Part shown: positions 41,870 to 50,373 of the stretch, piece after piece
How positions within the stretch are numbered: the stretch's first letter is position 1
Layout: the number at the start of each line of letters is the position of its first letter
Assembly (NCBI RefSeq): GCF_004135285.1
Contig: NZ_CP035494.1
Location: 620,001-684,000 of the forward strand
Direction of reading: 5' to 3'
DNA from: Microbacterium protaetiae
Lineage (GTDB): Bacteria > Actinomycetota > Actinomycetes > Actinomycetales > Microbacteriaceae
Length of the DNA: 64,000 nucleotides
Translations under genes and position numbers: made by a program
Notes under the pieces: generated by a model
Database searches by the model: none
Told to the model about the DNA's origin: nothing
Seen by the model: only the letters and a program-made list of their open reading frames with translations

Positions 41870-42856
41870 TCAGGACAGGGCGGGGATGACCTCGCGCTCG
41901 AAGAGCTCCCAGCCGGTGATGTCGTAGGCCAGCTCCGGGAAGTAGTGGATGCTGTAGCCCATGCCGTGCGCGGCATATTCACCGAGCCGTTCGACGATCT
42001 GCTCGGGCGTGCCGAAGGCGGGCGAGGTCAGATACTCCCGCTCGGCCCGGTCCGCGCGTTCTTGACCGAGGTGCGGCAGCAGCCGCGCCTTCACCGCGGC
42101 CAGGCGCTCGTGCGCCTCGGCCTCGGTCGGCGCGACGATCGTGTTGAAGTTCGACGACCGCACGATCTCGGACTGATCACGCCCGAGCGTGGAGCAGTGC
42201 GCGCGCAGCGCGGCATCCTTCCGGTCCCACTCCTCAAGCGACCCGGCGAAGTTCGTGTACGACGCGTACTGCGCGGCGATCTTCAGCGTGACCTTCTCGC
42301 CACCGCCCGCGACCCAGATGGGCACGCCCCCGGACTGCACCGGCAGCGGCTGCACGATCGCGCCGTCGACCTGGTACTCCCGCCCATCGAGGGTCGCGGT
42401 GCCGGTCGTCCATGCCTGGTGCATGATCTCCACGCCCTCGCGCAGCATCCGCAGGCGCTGCGGCACCTCCGGAAAGCCGTAACCATAGGCGCGCCACTCG
42501 TGCTCGTACCATCCGCCGCCGATGCCCATCTCGAGCCGGCCGTTCGAGACGTGGTCGACCGTGGCGGCGACCTTCGCGAGATACGCGGGATTGCGGTAGC
42601 CCATGCACGTGCACATCTGCCCGAGTCGGATGCGATCGGTCGACGCGGCGAAGGCCGACATCAACGTCCATGCCTCGTGCGTGGCCTCTTGGCTGGGCAC
42701 CGGCGTCGTGTGGAAGTGGTCGTAGACCCAGAGCGATTCCCAGGGTCCGGCATCCGCCCGCCGCGCGAGGGAGCGCATGGTGTTCCACTGTTCAGAAGGG
42801 TCGATGCCAACGAGGTCAAAGCGCCAGCCCTGAGGAAGGAATGTTCCGAATCGCAT
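41870..42856 (-). CDS. LLM-class F420-dependent oxidoreductase
   Basis: A 328-residue luciferase-like TIM-barrel protein. It has LWVYDHFHT, IRLGQMCTCMGYRNPAYLAKVAATVDHVSNGRLEMGIGGGW and VPIWVAGGGEKVTLKIAAQYA, typical of the actinobacterial subgroup that uses coenzyme F420 as hydride carrier. The substrate is unknown. ATG 42856 lies 6 nt after TAGGCT, whose last bases overlap the methyltransferase stop. It can therefore be read as a leaderless message as well as from the lplA operon. Confidence 0.9.
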   Translation of the reverse strand: MRFGTFLPQGWRFDLVGIDPSEQWNTMRSLARRADAGPWESLWVYDHFHTTPVPSQEATHEAWTLMSAFAASTDRIRLGQMCTCMGYRNPAYLAKVAATVDHVSNGRLEMGIGGGWYEHEWRAYGYGFPEVPQRLRMLREGVEIMHQAWTTGTATLDGREYQVDGAIVQPLPVQSGGVPIWVAGGGEKVTLKIAAQYASYTNFAGSLEEWDRKDAALRAHCSTLGRDQSEIVRSSNFNTIVAPTEAEAHERLAAVKARLLPHLGQERADRAEREYLTSPAFGTPEQIVERLGEYAAHGMGYSIHYFPELAYDITGWELFEREVIPALS

Positions 42857-42860
42857 GCGC

Positions 42861-43922
42861 TCAGCCTAGGGGCGAGTGCACGACGGCGTATGGCATCCGC
42901 GCCCGCATCACCGCTATCGCGTCGGGGTTGTCGTCGACGAGAACCGCATGGCGGCCGAGAGCGGCGGCCACCGCGCCGGTGGTGCCGCTTCCGGCGAAAA
43001 GATCGAGCACCCGATCGCCCTGGCGGCTCGAGGCCTGCACGATGCGCCGCAGAATGCCCTCGGGCTTCTGCGTCGGGTATCCGGTCTTCTCGCTGCCCGT
43101 GGTGGGCACTATCGTGTGCCACCACACATCGGTGGGCAGCTTGCCGCGGGCGGCCTTCTCGGGCGTGACGAGCCCCGGCGCCATATACGGCTCGCGATCG
43201 ACGGCCGACGAGTCGAACCAGTAACGCTGCGGATCCTTCACATACACCAGGATCGTCTCGTGCTTGGTGGGCCATCGGCGCCGCGTCTTGGCACCGTAGT
43301 CGTAGGCCCAGACGATCTCGTTGAGAAAGCGCTCACGGCCGAAAAGGGCATCCATCAGCACCTTCGCGTAGTGCACCTCACGGAAATCCAGATGCAGATA
43401 CAGCGTGCCGTCATCGGCCAGCAGCCGCCACGCCTCGCGCAGGCGCGGTTCGAGAAAACCCCAGTAGTCGTCGAACCGGTCGTCGTACGCACGCAGGTCG
43501 CCGCGCAACCGCGCGTATTCGCGGCCGTGGAAGCCGCGCCGCACCGGCGGCGCGGGCTCCGGCTCGGGCGGAGCCGGCTCGGTAGCTGGCTCGGTCGGAG
43601 CCGGCTCGGGCGCCGGCGGTGTGGGCGCCGGCTCGGGCCACGCCGGCTCGGGCCGAAGCTGTTCAGAACTCAGCCCTTCTGGGCTCCCCACCGCCTGAAT
43701 CGGCCCGGTTTCGACGTCGAGCGACGATTTTGGCTGAGTTTTGAACGCGGATGCCGCGGTGCGGGCGGTCTCGACGGCGCGTTGCCGCTTGCGTCCGGTG
43801 TTGAACGGCGGGTCGAGATAGACGAGCGTGAACGATGCGTCGGGCAGTGCTGCGGCCACGGCGAGGTTGTCGCCGTGGTGGATCTCGACGCGGCCTCGGG
43901 GTGCGGCATCCGTTCCGGTCAC
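42861..43922 (-). CDS. Beta-class DNA (N4/N6) methyltransferase with a repeat-derived insert
   Basis: 353 residues. Motif order is IV (DPPFNTG, 37-43), then target recognition region, then X (PTQKPEGILRRIV) and I (LDLFAGSGTTGAVA, near 316), i.e. the beta class. Methylation of A-N6 or C-N4 is expected; D-P-P-F is seen in both. Directly after motif IV, residues about 59-88 are encoded by a copy of the 86-bp palindromic element. A Pro/Glu/Ala-rich linker follows (about 91-126, EPAPTEPATEPAPPE). No restriction endonuclease gene is adjacent, so it is a solitary methyltransferase. GTG 43922 overlaps the lplA stop (GTGA); a GTG at 43940 is possible. Confidence 0.9.
   Translation of the reverse strand: MTGTDAAPRGRVEIHHGDNLAVAAALPDASFTLVYLDPPFNTGRKRQRAVETARTAASAFKTQPKSSLDVETGPIQAVGSPEGLSSEQLRPEPAWPEPAPTPPAPEPAPTEPATEPAPPEPEPAPPVRRGFHGREYARLRGDLRAYDDRFDDYWGFLEPRLREAWRLLADDGTLYLHLDFREVHYAKVLMDALFGRERFLNEIVWAYDYGAKTRRRWPTKHETILVYVKDPQRYWFDSSAVDREPYMAPGLVTPEKAARGKLPTDVWWHTIVPTTGSEKTGYPTQKPEGILRRIVQASSRQGDRVLDLFAGSGTTGAVAAALGRHAVLVDDNPDAIAVMRARMPYAVVHSPLG
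43661..43746. repeat. 86-bp palindromic element, copy 3, inside the methyltransferase gene
   Basis: Read on the minus strand it begins GTTCAAAACTCA and ends GGGCTGAGTTCTGAAC, the same ends and exact length as the copies at 10445 and 10667. The core has diverged. It stays in frame and adds about 29 codons to the gene. Confidence 0.85.
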
Positions 43923-44968
43923 GGCACCCGATACAGCCACGCGTCGGTCGCGAACTTCGACGCGACAAGCGCCTCGGCCTCGGCGTATTCCTCATCGGTG
44001 ATATGCCCGGTCACAGCCCCGTACAGGTGTGTGAAGGTGTCGATGAAGCGGTCGATGATGGCGTCGCGGGGCAGCCCGGTCTGGCTGCGCAGCGGGTCGA
44101 CGCGCTTGGCCGCCGAGACCGTGCCCTTGTCGCTGAGCTTCTCGCGCCCGATGCGCAGCACCTCGCTCATGACCTGGCCGTCCATGTCGTAGCTGAGGGT
44201 TGCGTGGTGCAGCACTCCCCCGTTGGCCAGGCGCTTCTGCGCGGCCCCACCGATCTTGCCGCTGGGTCCGGTGATGTCGTTGAGCGGCTGGTAGACGGCG
44301 TCGATGCCGAGCGAGCGCAGCGCCTGCAGCACCCAGTCGTCAAGGAAGGCGTACGAGTCGGCGAACGTCATGCCCGCCACGAGCGAAGCGGGCACGTACA
44401 GCGAATAGGTGACGATCGAGTTCGCGCCCATCAGCATCGCACCGCCACCGGAGATGCGACGCACGATGTCGAAGCCGTGTGCGCGCGCGCCTTCGGGATC
44501 GACCTCGTTGCGCACCGACTGGAACGACCCGATGACGACGGCCGACTCGTTCCACTCCCACATGCGCAGCGTCGGATTGCGTCGCCCGTCGCCCACGCGC
44601 GTGGTGAGCACTTCGTCGAGGGCGAGGTTCATGCGCGGCGAGACCGGCTTGTCGTGCACGACCTCCCACGAGAAATCGCGCCAGCCCGGTGCCGTGATCA
44701 ACGCCCGGCGCACGGCGACGCCCACCGCCTCGGGGGTGAACCCCAGCAGCGTCGCCCCCTCGGGCAGTGCCGCGCGCACCGCCGCGGCGATCGCTGTCGT
44801 GTCGGCGGTGTCGGGCAGGCCGTTCACGGCCGCATCGATGTCGGCGAGAGCATCGTCGGGTTCGAGAAAGAAGTCGCCTGCGAGATGGAAGTCGGCGATG
44901 CGGCCGTCGCGCACCTCGAGGTCGACGACGACGAGCTTTCCGCCGGGGACTTTGTACTCACCGTGCAT
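43919..44968 (-). CDS. lplA: Lipoate-protein ligase A with N-terminal accessory domain
   Basis: 349 residues. Residues about 95-330 are the LplA/BPL catalytic fold: MNLALDEVLTTR, RRISGGGAMLMG (nucleotide and lipoate loop) and the active-site lysine in PSGKIGGAAQKR. It attaches lipoate to E2 subunits and GcvH. The first 85 residues (HGEYKVPGGKLVVVDLEVRDGRIADFHLAGDFFLEPDDAL) match the lipoate-ligase accessory domain, here fused in front rather than behind. ATG 44968 lies 6 nt after TAGGCT with no ribosome-binding site, so leaderless. First gene of lplA-methyltransferase-LLM. Confidence 0.9.
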   Translation of the reverse strand: MHGEYKVPGGKLVVVDLEVRDGRIADFHLAGDFFLEPDDALADIDAAVNGLPDTADTTAIAAAVRAALPEGATLLGFTPEAVGVAVRRALITAPGWRDFSWEVVHDKPVSPRMNLALDEVLTTRVGDGRRNPTLRMWEWNESAVVIGSFQSVRNEVDPEGARAHGFDIVRRISGGGAMLMGANSIVTYSLYVPASLVAGMTFADSYAFLDDWVLQALRSLGIDAVYQPLNDITGPSGKIGGAAQKRLANGGVLHHATLSYDMDGQVMSEVLRIGREKLSDKGTVSAAKRVDPLRSQTGLPRDAIIDRFIDTFTHLYGAVTGHITDEEYAEAEALVASKFATDAWLYRVP

Positions 44969-45159
44969 GCTCCCAGCCTATGACCGGTAGTGTGGATGCT
45001 GCGGCTCAGGCCGCTGCGTCGTCGATGCGCTCTTGCGGCCCGGGCCCCAGCCCGCCGCGATTCTTCCTCGAACGGCGATCCCGTGCAGTTCCGCACATGC
45101 GCCATCCGGCGCCGCCGCCCCGCGCACCGCTTCGTGTGCGCCCTGCTGAAAGCATCCCT

Positions 45160-46854
45160 TTGACTTCCTTCCTCTCGCTCGGCGTGCCCGAGCCCCTCGC
45201 CGCTGTTCTCGCCTCTGATGGCAAGACCGAGGCGTTCCCCATCCAGCGCGACACGCTGCCCGACTCACTGGCCGGGCGCGACGTGCTCGGCCGCGGCCGC
45301 ACCGGCAGCGGCAAGACGATCGCGTTCGCGCTGCCGCTGGTGGCCCGGCTCGCGGCATCCCGTACCTCCACCCGCGCCGGTCGCCCGCGCGGCCTCGTGC
45401 TCGCCCCGACCCGCGAGCTGGCGTCGCAGATCGCCGCGACCGTGCAGCCGCTGGCGGATGCCGCCGGCCTGACCGTCACCACGATCTTCGGCGGTGTCAG
45501 CCAGAAACCGCAGGAGCAGGCGCTGCGGCGCGGCGTCGACATCGTCGTCGCCTGCCCGGGCCGACTCGAAGATCTGAAGAACCAGGGCGTGATCGACCTG
45601 GGCGGTGTCGAGGTCGCCGTGCTCGATGAGGCCGATCACATGGCCGATCTGGGATTCCTGCCCGGCGTCACCCGGATTCTCGCGGCCACGCCGCAGACCG
45701 GGCAGCGCCTGCTGTTCAGCGCGACGCTCGACCGCGGTGTCGACAAGCTCGTGCAGCGCTTCTTGCACGATGCCGTCTCGCACTCGGTCGATGAGGCCTC
45801 GGTGCCGCAGGGCATGATGACGCACCGGGTGTTCTTGGTGCCCGATGGCGGCGCGAAGACCGAGCTCGTGCGTCACCTGGCCTCGGGGCACGGACGGCGC
45901 ATCCTGTTCACCCGCACCAAGCACCAGGCCAAGCGTCTGGCCAAGCAGCTGACGGCTTCGGGCGTGCCCGCTGTCGACCTGCAGGGCAACCTGTCGCAGA
46001 ACGCCCGCGAGCGCAATCTCGCCGCGTTCGGCGCCGACCCCGCTGCCGGCGGGGTGCGCGTGCTGGTGGCGACGGATGTCGCAGCCCGCGGCGTGCACGT
46101 CGATGACGTCGAGCTGGTCGTGCACGTCGACCCGCCCGTGGAGCACAAGGCATACCTGCACCGCTCGGGCCGCACCGCCCGTGCCGGCGCCGAGGGAGTT
46201 GTCGTCACGGTCGCGCTCGATGAGCAGCGCCGTGACGTGGTCGATCTGCTGCGCAGCGCGAAGCTGAAGGTTCCGTTCGAGTCGGTCGCCGCCGGTGACG
46301 CGACGGTGTCGGAGCTGGTGGGCGAGCCCGCCCCGCATGTGAAGCCGGCGCCGGCCGCGCCGGCCAGCTCGGGAAGCGGCCGTGGCGCGAGCGGGGGTTC
46401 GAGCCGAGGCGGTTCCCGAGCCGGTCGCGGGGCCGGCGGCGGGTCGGCCGGCGGTCGCGGGGGCGGCGGGTCGCAGGGCGGTCGCGGGGCCGGCGGGTCG
46501 GCGGGCGGTCGCGGGTCGCAGGGCGGTCGCGGGTCGGCCGGCGGCGCGGAATCGTCGAACCGAACCCAGCGCAGCCAGAACCAGCGCTCCGGCGCCTCAC
46601 CATCTGATTCGCCCAGCGGTTCAGATGGTGAGGCCCGGCGCGAGCGAGCGAATGCGTCGCGCCGCAGCGGCGGGCAGCAGCGCGCCGCCGGCCAGCGCGA
46701 TGGTCAGAAGCGTTCCGGCGGGCAGCACGGCGGGCAAGGCACTGCCACGCCGCAGAGCGGACGCACGGCATCGGGCAAGCCGACGATCGGTGCCACGGTC
46801 GGCAGTGCCCGTGGTCAGGGCTCGCGTCGCGCGTCATACCCTGGCGGTCGTTGA
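45160..46854 (+). CDS. DEAD-box RNA helicase with Gly/Ser/Arg-rich tail
   Basis: 564 residues from the TTG at 45160, which gives the family-typical N-terminus LTSFLSLGVPEPL; an ATG at 45097 would add 21 unrelated residues. Q-motif FPIQ (26-29), Walker A GRTGSGKT (46-53), DEAD (156-159), SAT (187-189) and HRSGRTAR are intact. An ATP-dependent helicase for ribosome assembly or mRNA turnover. The last 170 residues are a disordered GGRGSQGGRGSAGG-type tail, RNA-binding in related RhlE/DeaD proteins. A 14-bp inverted repeat lies in the tail DNA. The open frame extends back to 44767 opposite lplA and is not coding. Confidence 0.92.
   Translation: MTSFLSLGVPEPLAAVLASDGKTEAFPIQRDTLPDSLAGRDVLGRGRTGSGKTIAFALPLVARLAASRTSTRAGRPRGLVLAPTRELASQIAATVQPLADAAGLTVTTIFGGVSQKPQEQALRRGVDIVVACPGRLEDLKNQGVIDLGGVEVAVLDEADHMADLGFLPGVTRILAATPQTGQRLLFSATLDRGVDKLVQRFLHDAVSHSVDEASVPQGMMTHRVFLVPDGGAKTELVRHLASGHGRRILFTRTKHQAKRLAKQLTASGVPAVDLQGNLSQNARERNLAAFGADPAAGGVRVLVATDVAARGVHVDDVELVVHVDPPVEHKAYLHRSGRTARAGAEGVVVTVALDEQRRDVVDLLRSAKLKVPFESVAAGDATVSELVGEPAPHVKPAPAAPASSGSGRGASGGSSRGGSRAGRGAGGGSAGGRGGGGSQGGRGAGGSAGGRGSQGGRGSAGGAESSNRTQRSQNQRSGASPSDSPSGSDGEARRERANASRRSGGQQRAAGQRDGQKRSGGQHGGQGTATPQSGRTASGKPTIGATVGSARGQGSRRASYPGGR
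46594..46634. repeat. Perfect 14-bp inverted repeat inside the helicase tail
   Basis: Arms GCCTCACCATCTGA and complement with a 13-nt loop. It is in frame and encodes PSDSPSGSDG within the low-complexity tail. It looks like an inserted palindrome that the disordered region tolerates. Confidence 0.8.
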
Positions 46855-46915
46855 GCCGACGCCGCTCACCCCGACCGCATCGGCCGCGCCGCTGCCCGGC
46901 ACCGCTCAGTGAGCT

Positions 46916-47390
46916 CTTCGCCGAGCTCTTCGCCGAGCGTTTCGCCGAGCTCTACGCCGGGCTCTTCGCCGCCGAAACAAGGGAATCTCGTCGAGACAAG
47001 GGGCCACGCCACTTGTTTCGCCGCGAATCCCTTGTCTCGACGAGAGATGGGCTCGGTGCGCGCCGGGGCGGGGCGAGCGGAGCGCGGGATGCGCCGGAGC
47101 GCCGAGCGAGGGCGCGCGGTGGCGCAGGACCGGCCGGCGCCGGGGCGGGGCGAGCGGGACGCGGCGGAGCGCGGGCGAGCGCGGTGCGGGGCGCGCGGAG
47201 CGCAGGGCCCGGCGGAGCGCGAAGCGAGGGCGAGCGGGGGCGCAGGACCGGCCGGCACCGGGGCGAGCGGGACGCGGCGGAGCGCGGGCGAGCGCGGTGC
47301 GGGGCGAGCGGAGCGCAGGGCCCGGCGGAGCGCGAAGCGCGGGCGAGCGGGGGCGCAGGACCGGCCGGCGCCGGGCCGCGGCATCCCGTC
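46916..47390. repeat. Repeat-rich junction between helicase and hydrolase
   Basis: Three structures lie in series. 46916-46965: a 15-bp unit GAGCTCTTCGCCGAG repeated about four times. 46976-47043: inverted sequences around AACAAGGGAATCTCGTCGAG and its complement, forming a long imperfect stem. 47060-47390: a very GC-rich tandem repeat of about 115 bp, with copies starting near 47121, 47239 and 47352 at GGCGCAGGACCGGCCGG, and a partial copy before them. Open frames on both strands here are compositional artefacts. Confidence 0.8.
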
Positions 47391-47392
47391 GC

Positions 47393-48241
47393 TCAGTCGC
47401 GCAGGGGGAACCGCGCGTCGAGCCACGCGCGCACGTCGGCGCGCACGTCGGCCTGGCACAGCTCGTTGAACAGCTCGTGCCGGGCGTCGGGGTAGACGAG
47501 AGTCGTGACGTCGGTGAACTTCGAGCGGCGGCGGTAGGCGTCGGCGAGCTTGTGCACGCTGCGCGGTCCGCCCACCGGGTCATCGCGGCCGACGATGAGC
47601 AGAGTCGGGATGTCGCGGCCAGGGTCCTTGCGCGGCCGACCGAACAGTCGCGCCGCATCGAGTGGTCCGAACAGCCGCAGCAGCGGTACATCGACCGTGA
47701 GCGGATCGGCGTGGAACTCGTCAGCGACGCGCGGATCTGTCGAGAGCCATTCCAGGCCCGAGGCATCCTTCGTCTTCCACCGGGCGTTGAGGTCGCCGGC
47801 GTTGAGCGTTCCGGGCAGGCGCAGGGCCGAGCCCGACAGGATCATCGCGTCATAGGCCTCGGGATGCCGGTTGATGAGGATCTGGGTGAGGAACGACCCC
47901 CACGAGTGGCCCAGGATCACCAGTGGCAGGTCGGGGTTCTCTGCGCGGATGAGTTCGGTGAACTTCCAGCAGGCGTCGACCGCGGCGGGGTGCCCGCCCG
48001 GTCCGAGATGGCCCAGGCGTGCGGCGTCGCCATGCTGCCTCATGCCGGTGCGGCCATGGCCGCGGTGGTCGTCGGCGTAGACGGTGTAGCCGTCGGCGGT
48101 GAGCGCGGCGATCAGGGCGCCGTAGCGGCCGGCGTGCTCGCCGACGCCGTGCAGCAGCTGCACGACCGCGCGGGCGGTGCCTTGTGCGGGATGCACGTCG
48201 TAGACGATGGCGACGCCGTGTGCGTCGATGAACTCGGGCAT
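47393..48241 (-). CDS. Alpha/beta hydrolase, monoacylglycerol-lipase-like
   Basis: 282 residues. Lid-containing 'serine aminopeptidase S33/hydrolase_4' type: LLHGVGEHAGRYG oxyanion region (29-41), YADDHRGHGRTG, nucleophile S113 in GHSWGS, the Asp in VGRDDPVGG and the terminal His in DARHELFNE. These match monoacylglycerol lipases and lysophospholipases. No signal peptide. ATG 48241 lies 6 nt after TATGCT with no ribosome-binding site, so probably leaderless. Confidence 0.9.
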   Translation of the reverse strand: MPEFIDAHGVAIVYDVHPAQGTARAVVQLLHGVGEHAGRYGALIAALTADGYTVYADDHRGHGRTGMRQHGDAARLGHLGPGGHPAAVDACWKFTELIRAENPDLPLVILGHSWGSFLTQILINRHPEAYDAMILSGSALRLPGTLNAGDLNARWKTKDASGLEWLSTDPRVADEFHADPLTVDVPLLRLFGPLDAARLFGRPRKDPGRDIPTLLIVGRDDPVGGPRSVHKLADAYRRRSKFTDVTTLVYPDARHELFNELCQADVRADVRAWLDARFPLRD

Positions 48242-48344
48242 GCCCGGAGCATAGCCGCTCGGCGCGCCGGTTCGCCTGGGTGCGCGGCGTCCACACCGCT
48301 CCGCCGCGCCGCCGCCCGCCCGCCCGCCCGCCCGCGACCAGCGA

Positions 48345-48422
48345 CAATTCCATATGGAACTTCCCAGCCCACATCATTTTTGCGGCAATTTCATGTGGAC
48401 GGGGAAAATCCATATGGAATTG
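48345..48422. repeat. 78-bp nested inverted repeat with CATATG arms
   Basis: Outer arms CAATTCCATATGGA (48345) and complement (48409) are each themselves built on the palindrome TCCATATGGA. Inner arms CCACAT/ATGTGG lie at 48368 and 48393. It is AT-richer than its surroundings and is followed by ACCCGC hexamer repeats. It sits in the divergent gap before marR, and could be a mobile palindrome or a regulatory site. Confidence 0.75.
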
Positions 48423-48486
48423 CCGCACCCGCACCCGCACCCGCACCCGCGCCAGCCCGCACCGCGCCCGCACCGCGCACGCGATA

Positions 48487-48515
48487 TTTACTTAGCGAGG
48501 CTAATAAGCTAAACT
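48487..48515 (+). promoter_or_regulatory. marR-MFS promoter with embedded operator
   Basis: TTTACT, exactly 17 bases, TAAACT, about 10 nt before the start of marR. The spacer holds the inverted repeat TTAGC-N11-GCTAA (48492-48512), a typical site for autorepression by a MarR dimer. Confidence 0.65.
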
Positions 48516-48525
48516 AACGATCTGT

Positions 48526-48975
48526 ATGGCTGACGACAGAGACACCACCCCCACGGAAGAGGATGCTGAAACCGCTCGCGATCTGCGGATGGCGACGTTC
48601 CGGCTCGGCAGAAGGCTGCGCTCAGAGCGCGCCCTGGATTCGATGAGCGACGGCCAGTTCACCGTGCTGCACACGCTCAAGGCATCGGGTCCGCACACGC
48701 TCGGCGAGCTCGCCGACCGCGAGCGGGTGACGGCGCCCTCGATGAACCGCACGGTGAACTGCCTCGAAGAAGAAGGCTGGGTCACCCGCACGCCCGACGA
48801 GGTCGACCGCCGCAAGGTCAACATCGAGATCACCGACGAGGGACAGGCCCTCGTCACCGCCGCGCTGCGCCGTCGCGACCGGTGGCTGGCCGCCGCCATG
48901 GCCGAGCTGACCCCCCGGCAGCGCAAGACGCTCACCGAAGCCGCCGCGATCATGAACGAGGTGGCCACCCGATGA
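48526..48975 (+). CDS. MarR-family regulator
   Basis: 149 residues with a winged helix: LHTLKASGPHTLGELADRERVTAPSMNRTVNCLEEEGWVTRTPDEVDRRKVNIEITDEG. It overlaps the MFS gene by 4 bp (ATGA), so the two are translationally coupled. It likely represses this pair by binding TTAGC...GCTAA and is released by a drug or phenolic ligand. Confidence 0.93.
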   Translation: MADDRDTTPTEEDAETARDLRMATFRLGRRLRSERALDSMSDGQFTVLHTLKASGPHTLGELADRERVTAPSMNRTVNCLEEEGWVTRTPDEVDRRKVNIEITDEGQALVTAALRRRDRWLAAAMAELTPRQRKTLTEAAAIMNEVATR

Positions 48976-50360
48976 AATCGATGTTCCGCTCCCTGGGCCT
49001 TTTCAACTACCGCGTCTGGTTCATCGGCGCCCTCATCTCCAACATCGGCGGCTGGATGCAGTCCACGGCCCAGGACTGGGTCGTGCTCACCGAGCTGACG
49101 AACAACGACGCGACCGCGATGGGCGTCACGATGGCGCTGCAGTTCGGTCCGCCCCTGGTGCTGGTCAGCTTCACCGGCTGGGTCGCCGACCACTTCGATC
49201 GGCGCAAGCTGCTGATGTGCACGCAGACGGCGCTGGGCCTGCTGGCGATCACCGTCGGCGTGCTGCTGCTCACGCACGTCATGACGCTGCCCCTGATGTG
49301 GATGTTCGCCGGACTCTTCGGCATCGCCAACGCGTTCGACAGCCCGGCTCGCCAGGCGTTCGTCTCCGACGTCGTCTCGCGCGAGAACGCCGCCAACGCG
49401 GTCGCCCTGAACTCGGCATCCTTCAACACCGCACGCCTGATCGGTCCCGCCGTCGGCGGCATCATGATCGTGCTGGTGGGCACCGGCTGGATGTTCATGA
49501 TCAACGCGGTCACCTTCATCGCGATGCTCGTCGCCCTCTCGATGATGCGCCGTGACGAGCTCGAGCCCCGGGTGAAGGCGACGGATGCCACACGTTTGGC
49601 CGACGGCTTCCGCTATGTCGCCCGCCGCAAAGATCTGCTGGTGCTGTTCGTCATGGTCTTCCTCATCGGCGCGTTCGGGATGAACTTTCCGATCTTCGCC
49701 TCGACGATGGCGTTGGAGTTCGGGATGAAGGCCGACGGCTACGGGGCCTTGAGCTCGCTGCTGGCGATCGGCTCACTGGCGGGCGCGCTCATGGCTGCGC
49801 GGCGCGAGCGCGCCCGCATCCGCGTTGTGATCTATGCCGCCGGCGGATTCGGCATCGCCTCACTTGTCTCGGCCCTGATGCCGCAGTACTGGATGTACGG
49901 CGTGGTCGTGGTGTTCGTCGGCTTCACGACAGTGTCGATGCTGACCACGGCGAACGGCTATGTGCAGACCACCACCGACCCGCAACTGCGCGGGCGCGTA
50001 CTGGCCCTCTACATGGCGGTGATCATGGGGTCGACCCCCATCGGCGCGCCGATCGTCGGGTGGGTGGCCACCGCCTTCGGCCCGCGTACGGCCATCGACG
50101 TGGGCGCGGCCGCCGGGATCATCGCGTGCGCGATCGGCGCCGCGTGGTTCATCAGTTCGGGCCGGGTGCATCGCAGTGAGTCGAGCCGGTTCACGCTCAC
50201 CCTCGACGAGACGCGCCCCATCCAGGTGGTGCAGCCGAAGATCCCCGAGGAGTTCAGCGACGAGATCGCGCAGACGACGCCGATAGCTCTTCCGTCCGAT
50301 GACGAGGAACGGGATGCCGCGGCGCGGCCGCGTCGCCGGGTGGAGGACCAGCTCTCATGA
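48972..50360 (+). CDS. MFS exporter, DHA3/EntS-like
   Basis: 462 residues, 12 membrane helices and a 60-residue charged cytoplasmic tail. The N-terminal FRSLGLFNYRVWFIGALISNIGGWMQSTAQDWVVLTELT and FDSPARQAFVSDVV are typical of the EntS/DHA3 group of multidrug or siderophore exporters. ATG 48972 overlaps the marR stop. MarR control supports a drug efflux role. Confidence 0.9.
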   Translation: MKSMFRSLGLFNYRVWFIGALISNIGGWMQSTAQDWVVLTELTNNDATAMGVTMALQFGPPLVLVSFTGWVADHFDRRKLLMCTQTALGLLAITVGVLLLTHVMTLPLMWMFAGLFGIANAFDSPARQAFVSDVVSRENAANAVALNSASFNTARLIGPAVGGIMIVLVGTGWMFMINAVTFIAMLVALSMMRRDELEPRVKATDATRLADGFRYVARRKDLLVLFVMVFLIGAFGMNFPIFASTMALEFGMKADGYGALSSLLAIGSLAGALMAARRERARIRVVIYAAGGFGIASLVSALMPQYWMYGVVVVFVGFTTVSMLTTANGYVQTTTDPQLRGRVLALYMAVIMGSTPIGAPIVGWVATAFGPRTAIDVGAAAGIIACAIGAAWFISSGRVHRSESSRFTLTLDETRPIQVVQPKIPEEFSDEIAQTTPIALPSDDEERDAAARPRRRVEDQLS

Positions 50361-50373
50361 CGCCGGAGGGCGG

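Noticed and set aside
41251-43168. Long open frames through array C (up to 593 codons) and similar frames through arrays A and B
   Set aside because: Their translations are the 20-bp repeat read in three frames (GQLGQPEDNS, PSCPRVARVV types). They overlap real genes antisense.
42861-43922. Complete restriction-modification system
   Set aside because: Neighbours are lplA and an LLM oxidoreductase. No endonuclease or specificity gene is near. The DUF559-like nuclease domain at 28284 is 14 kb away with no sign of pairing.
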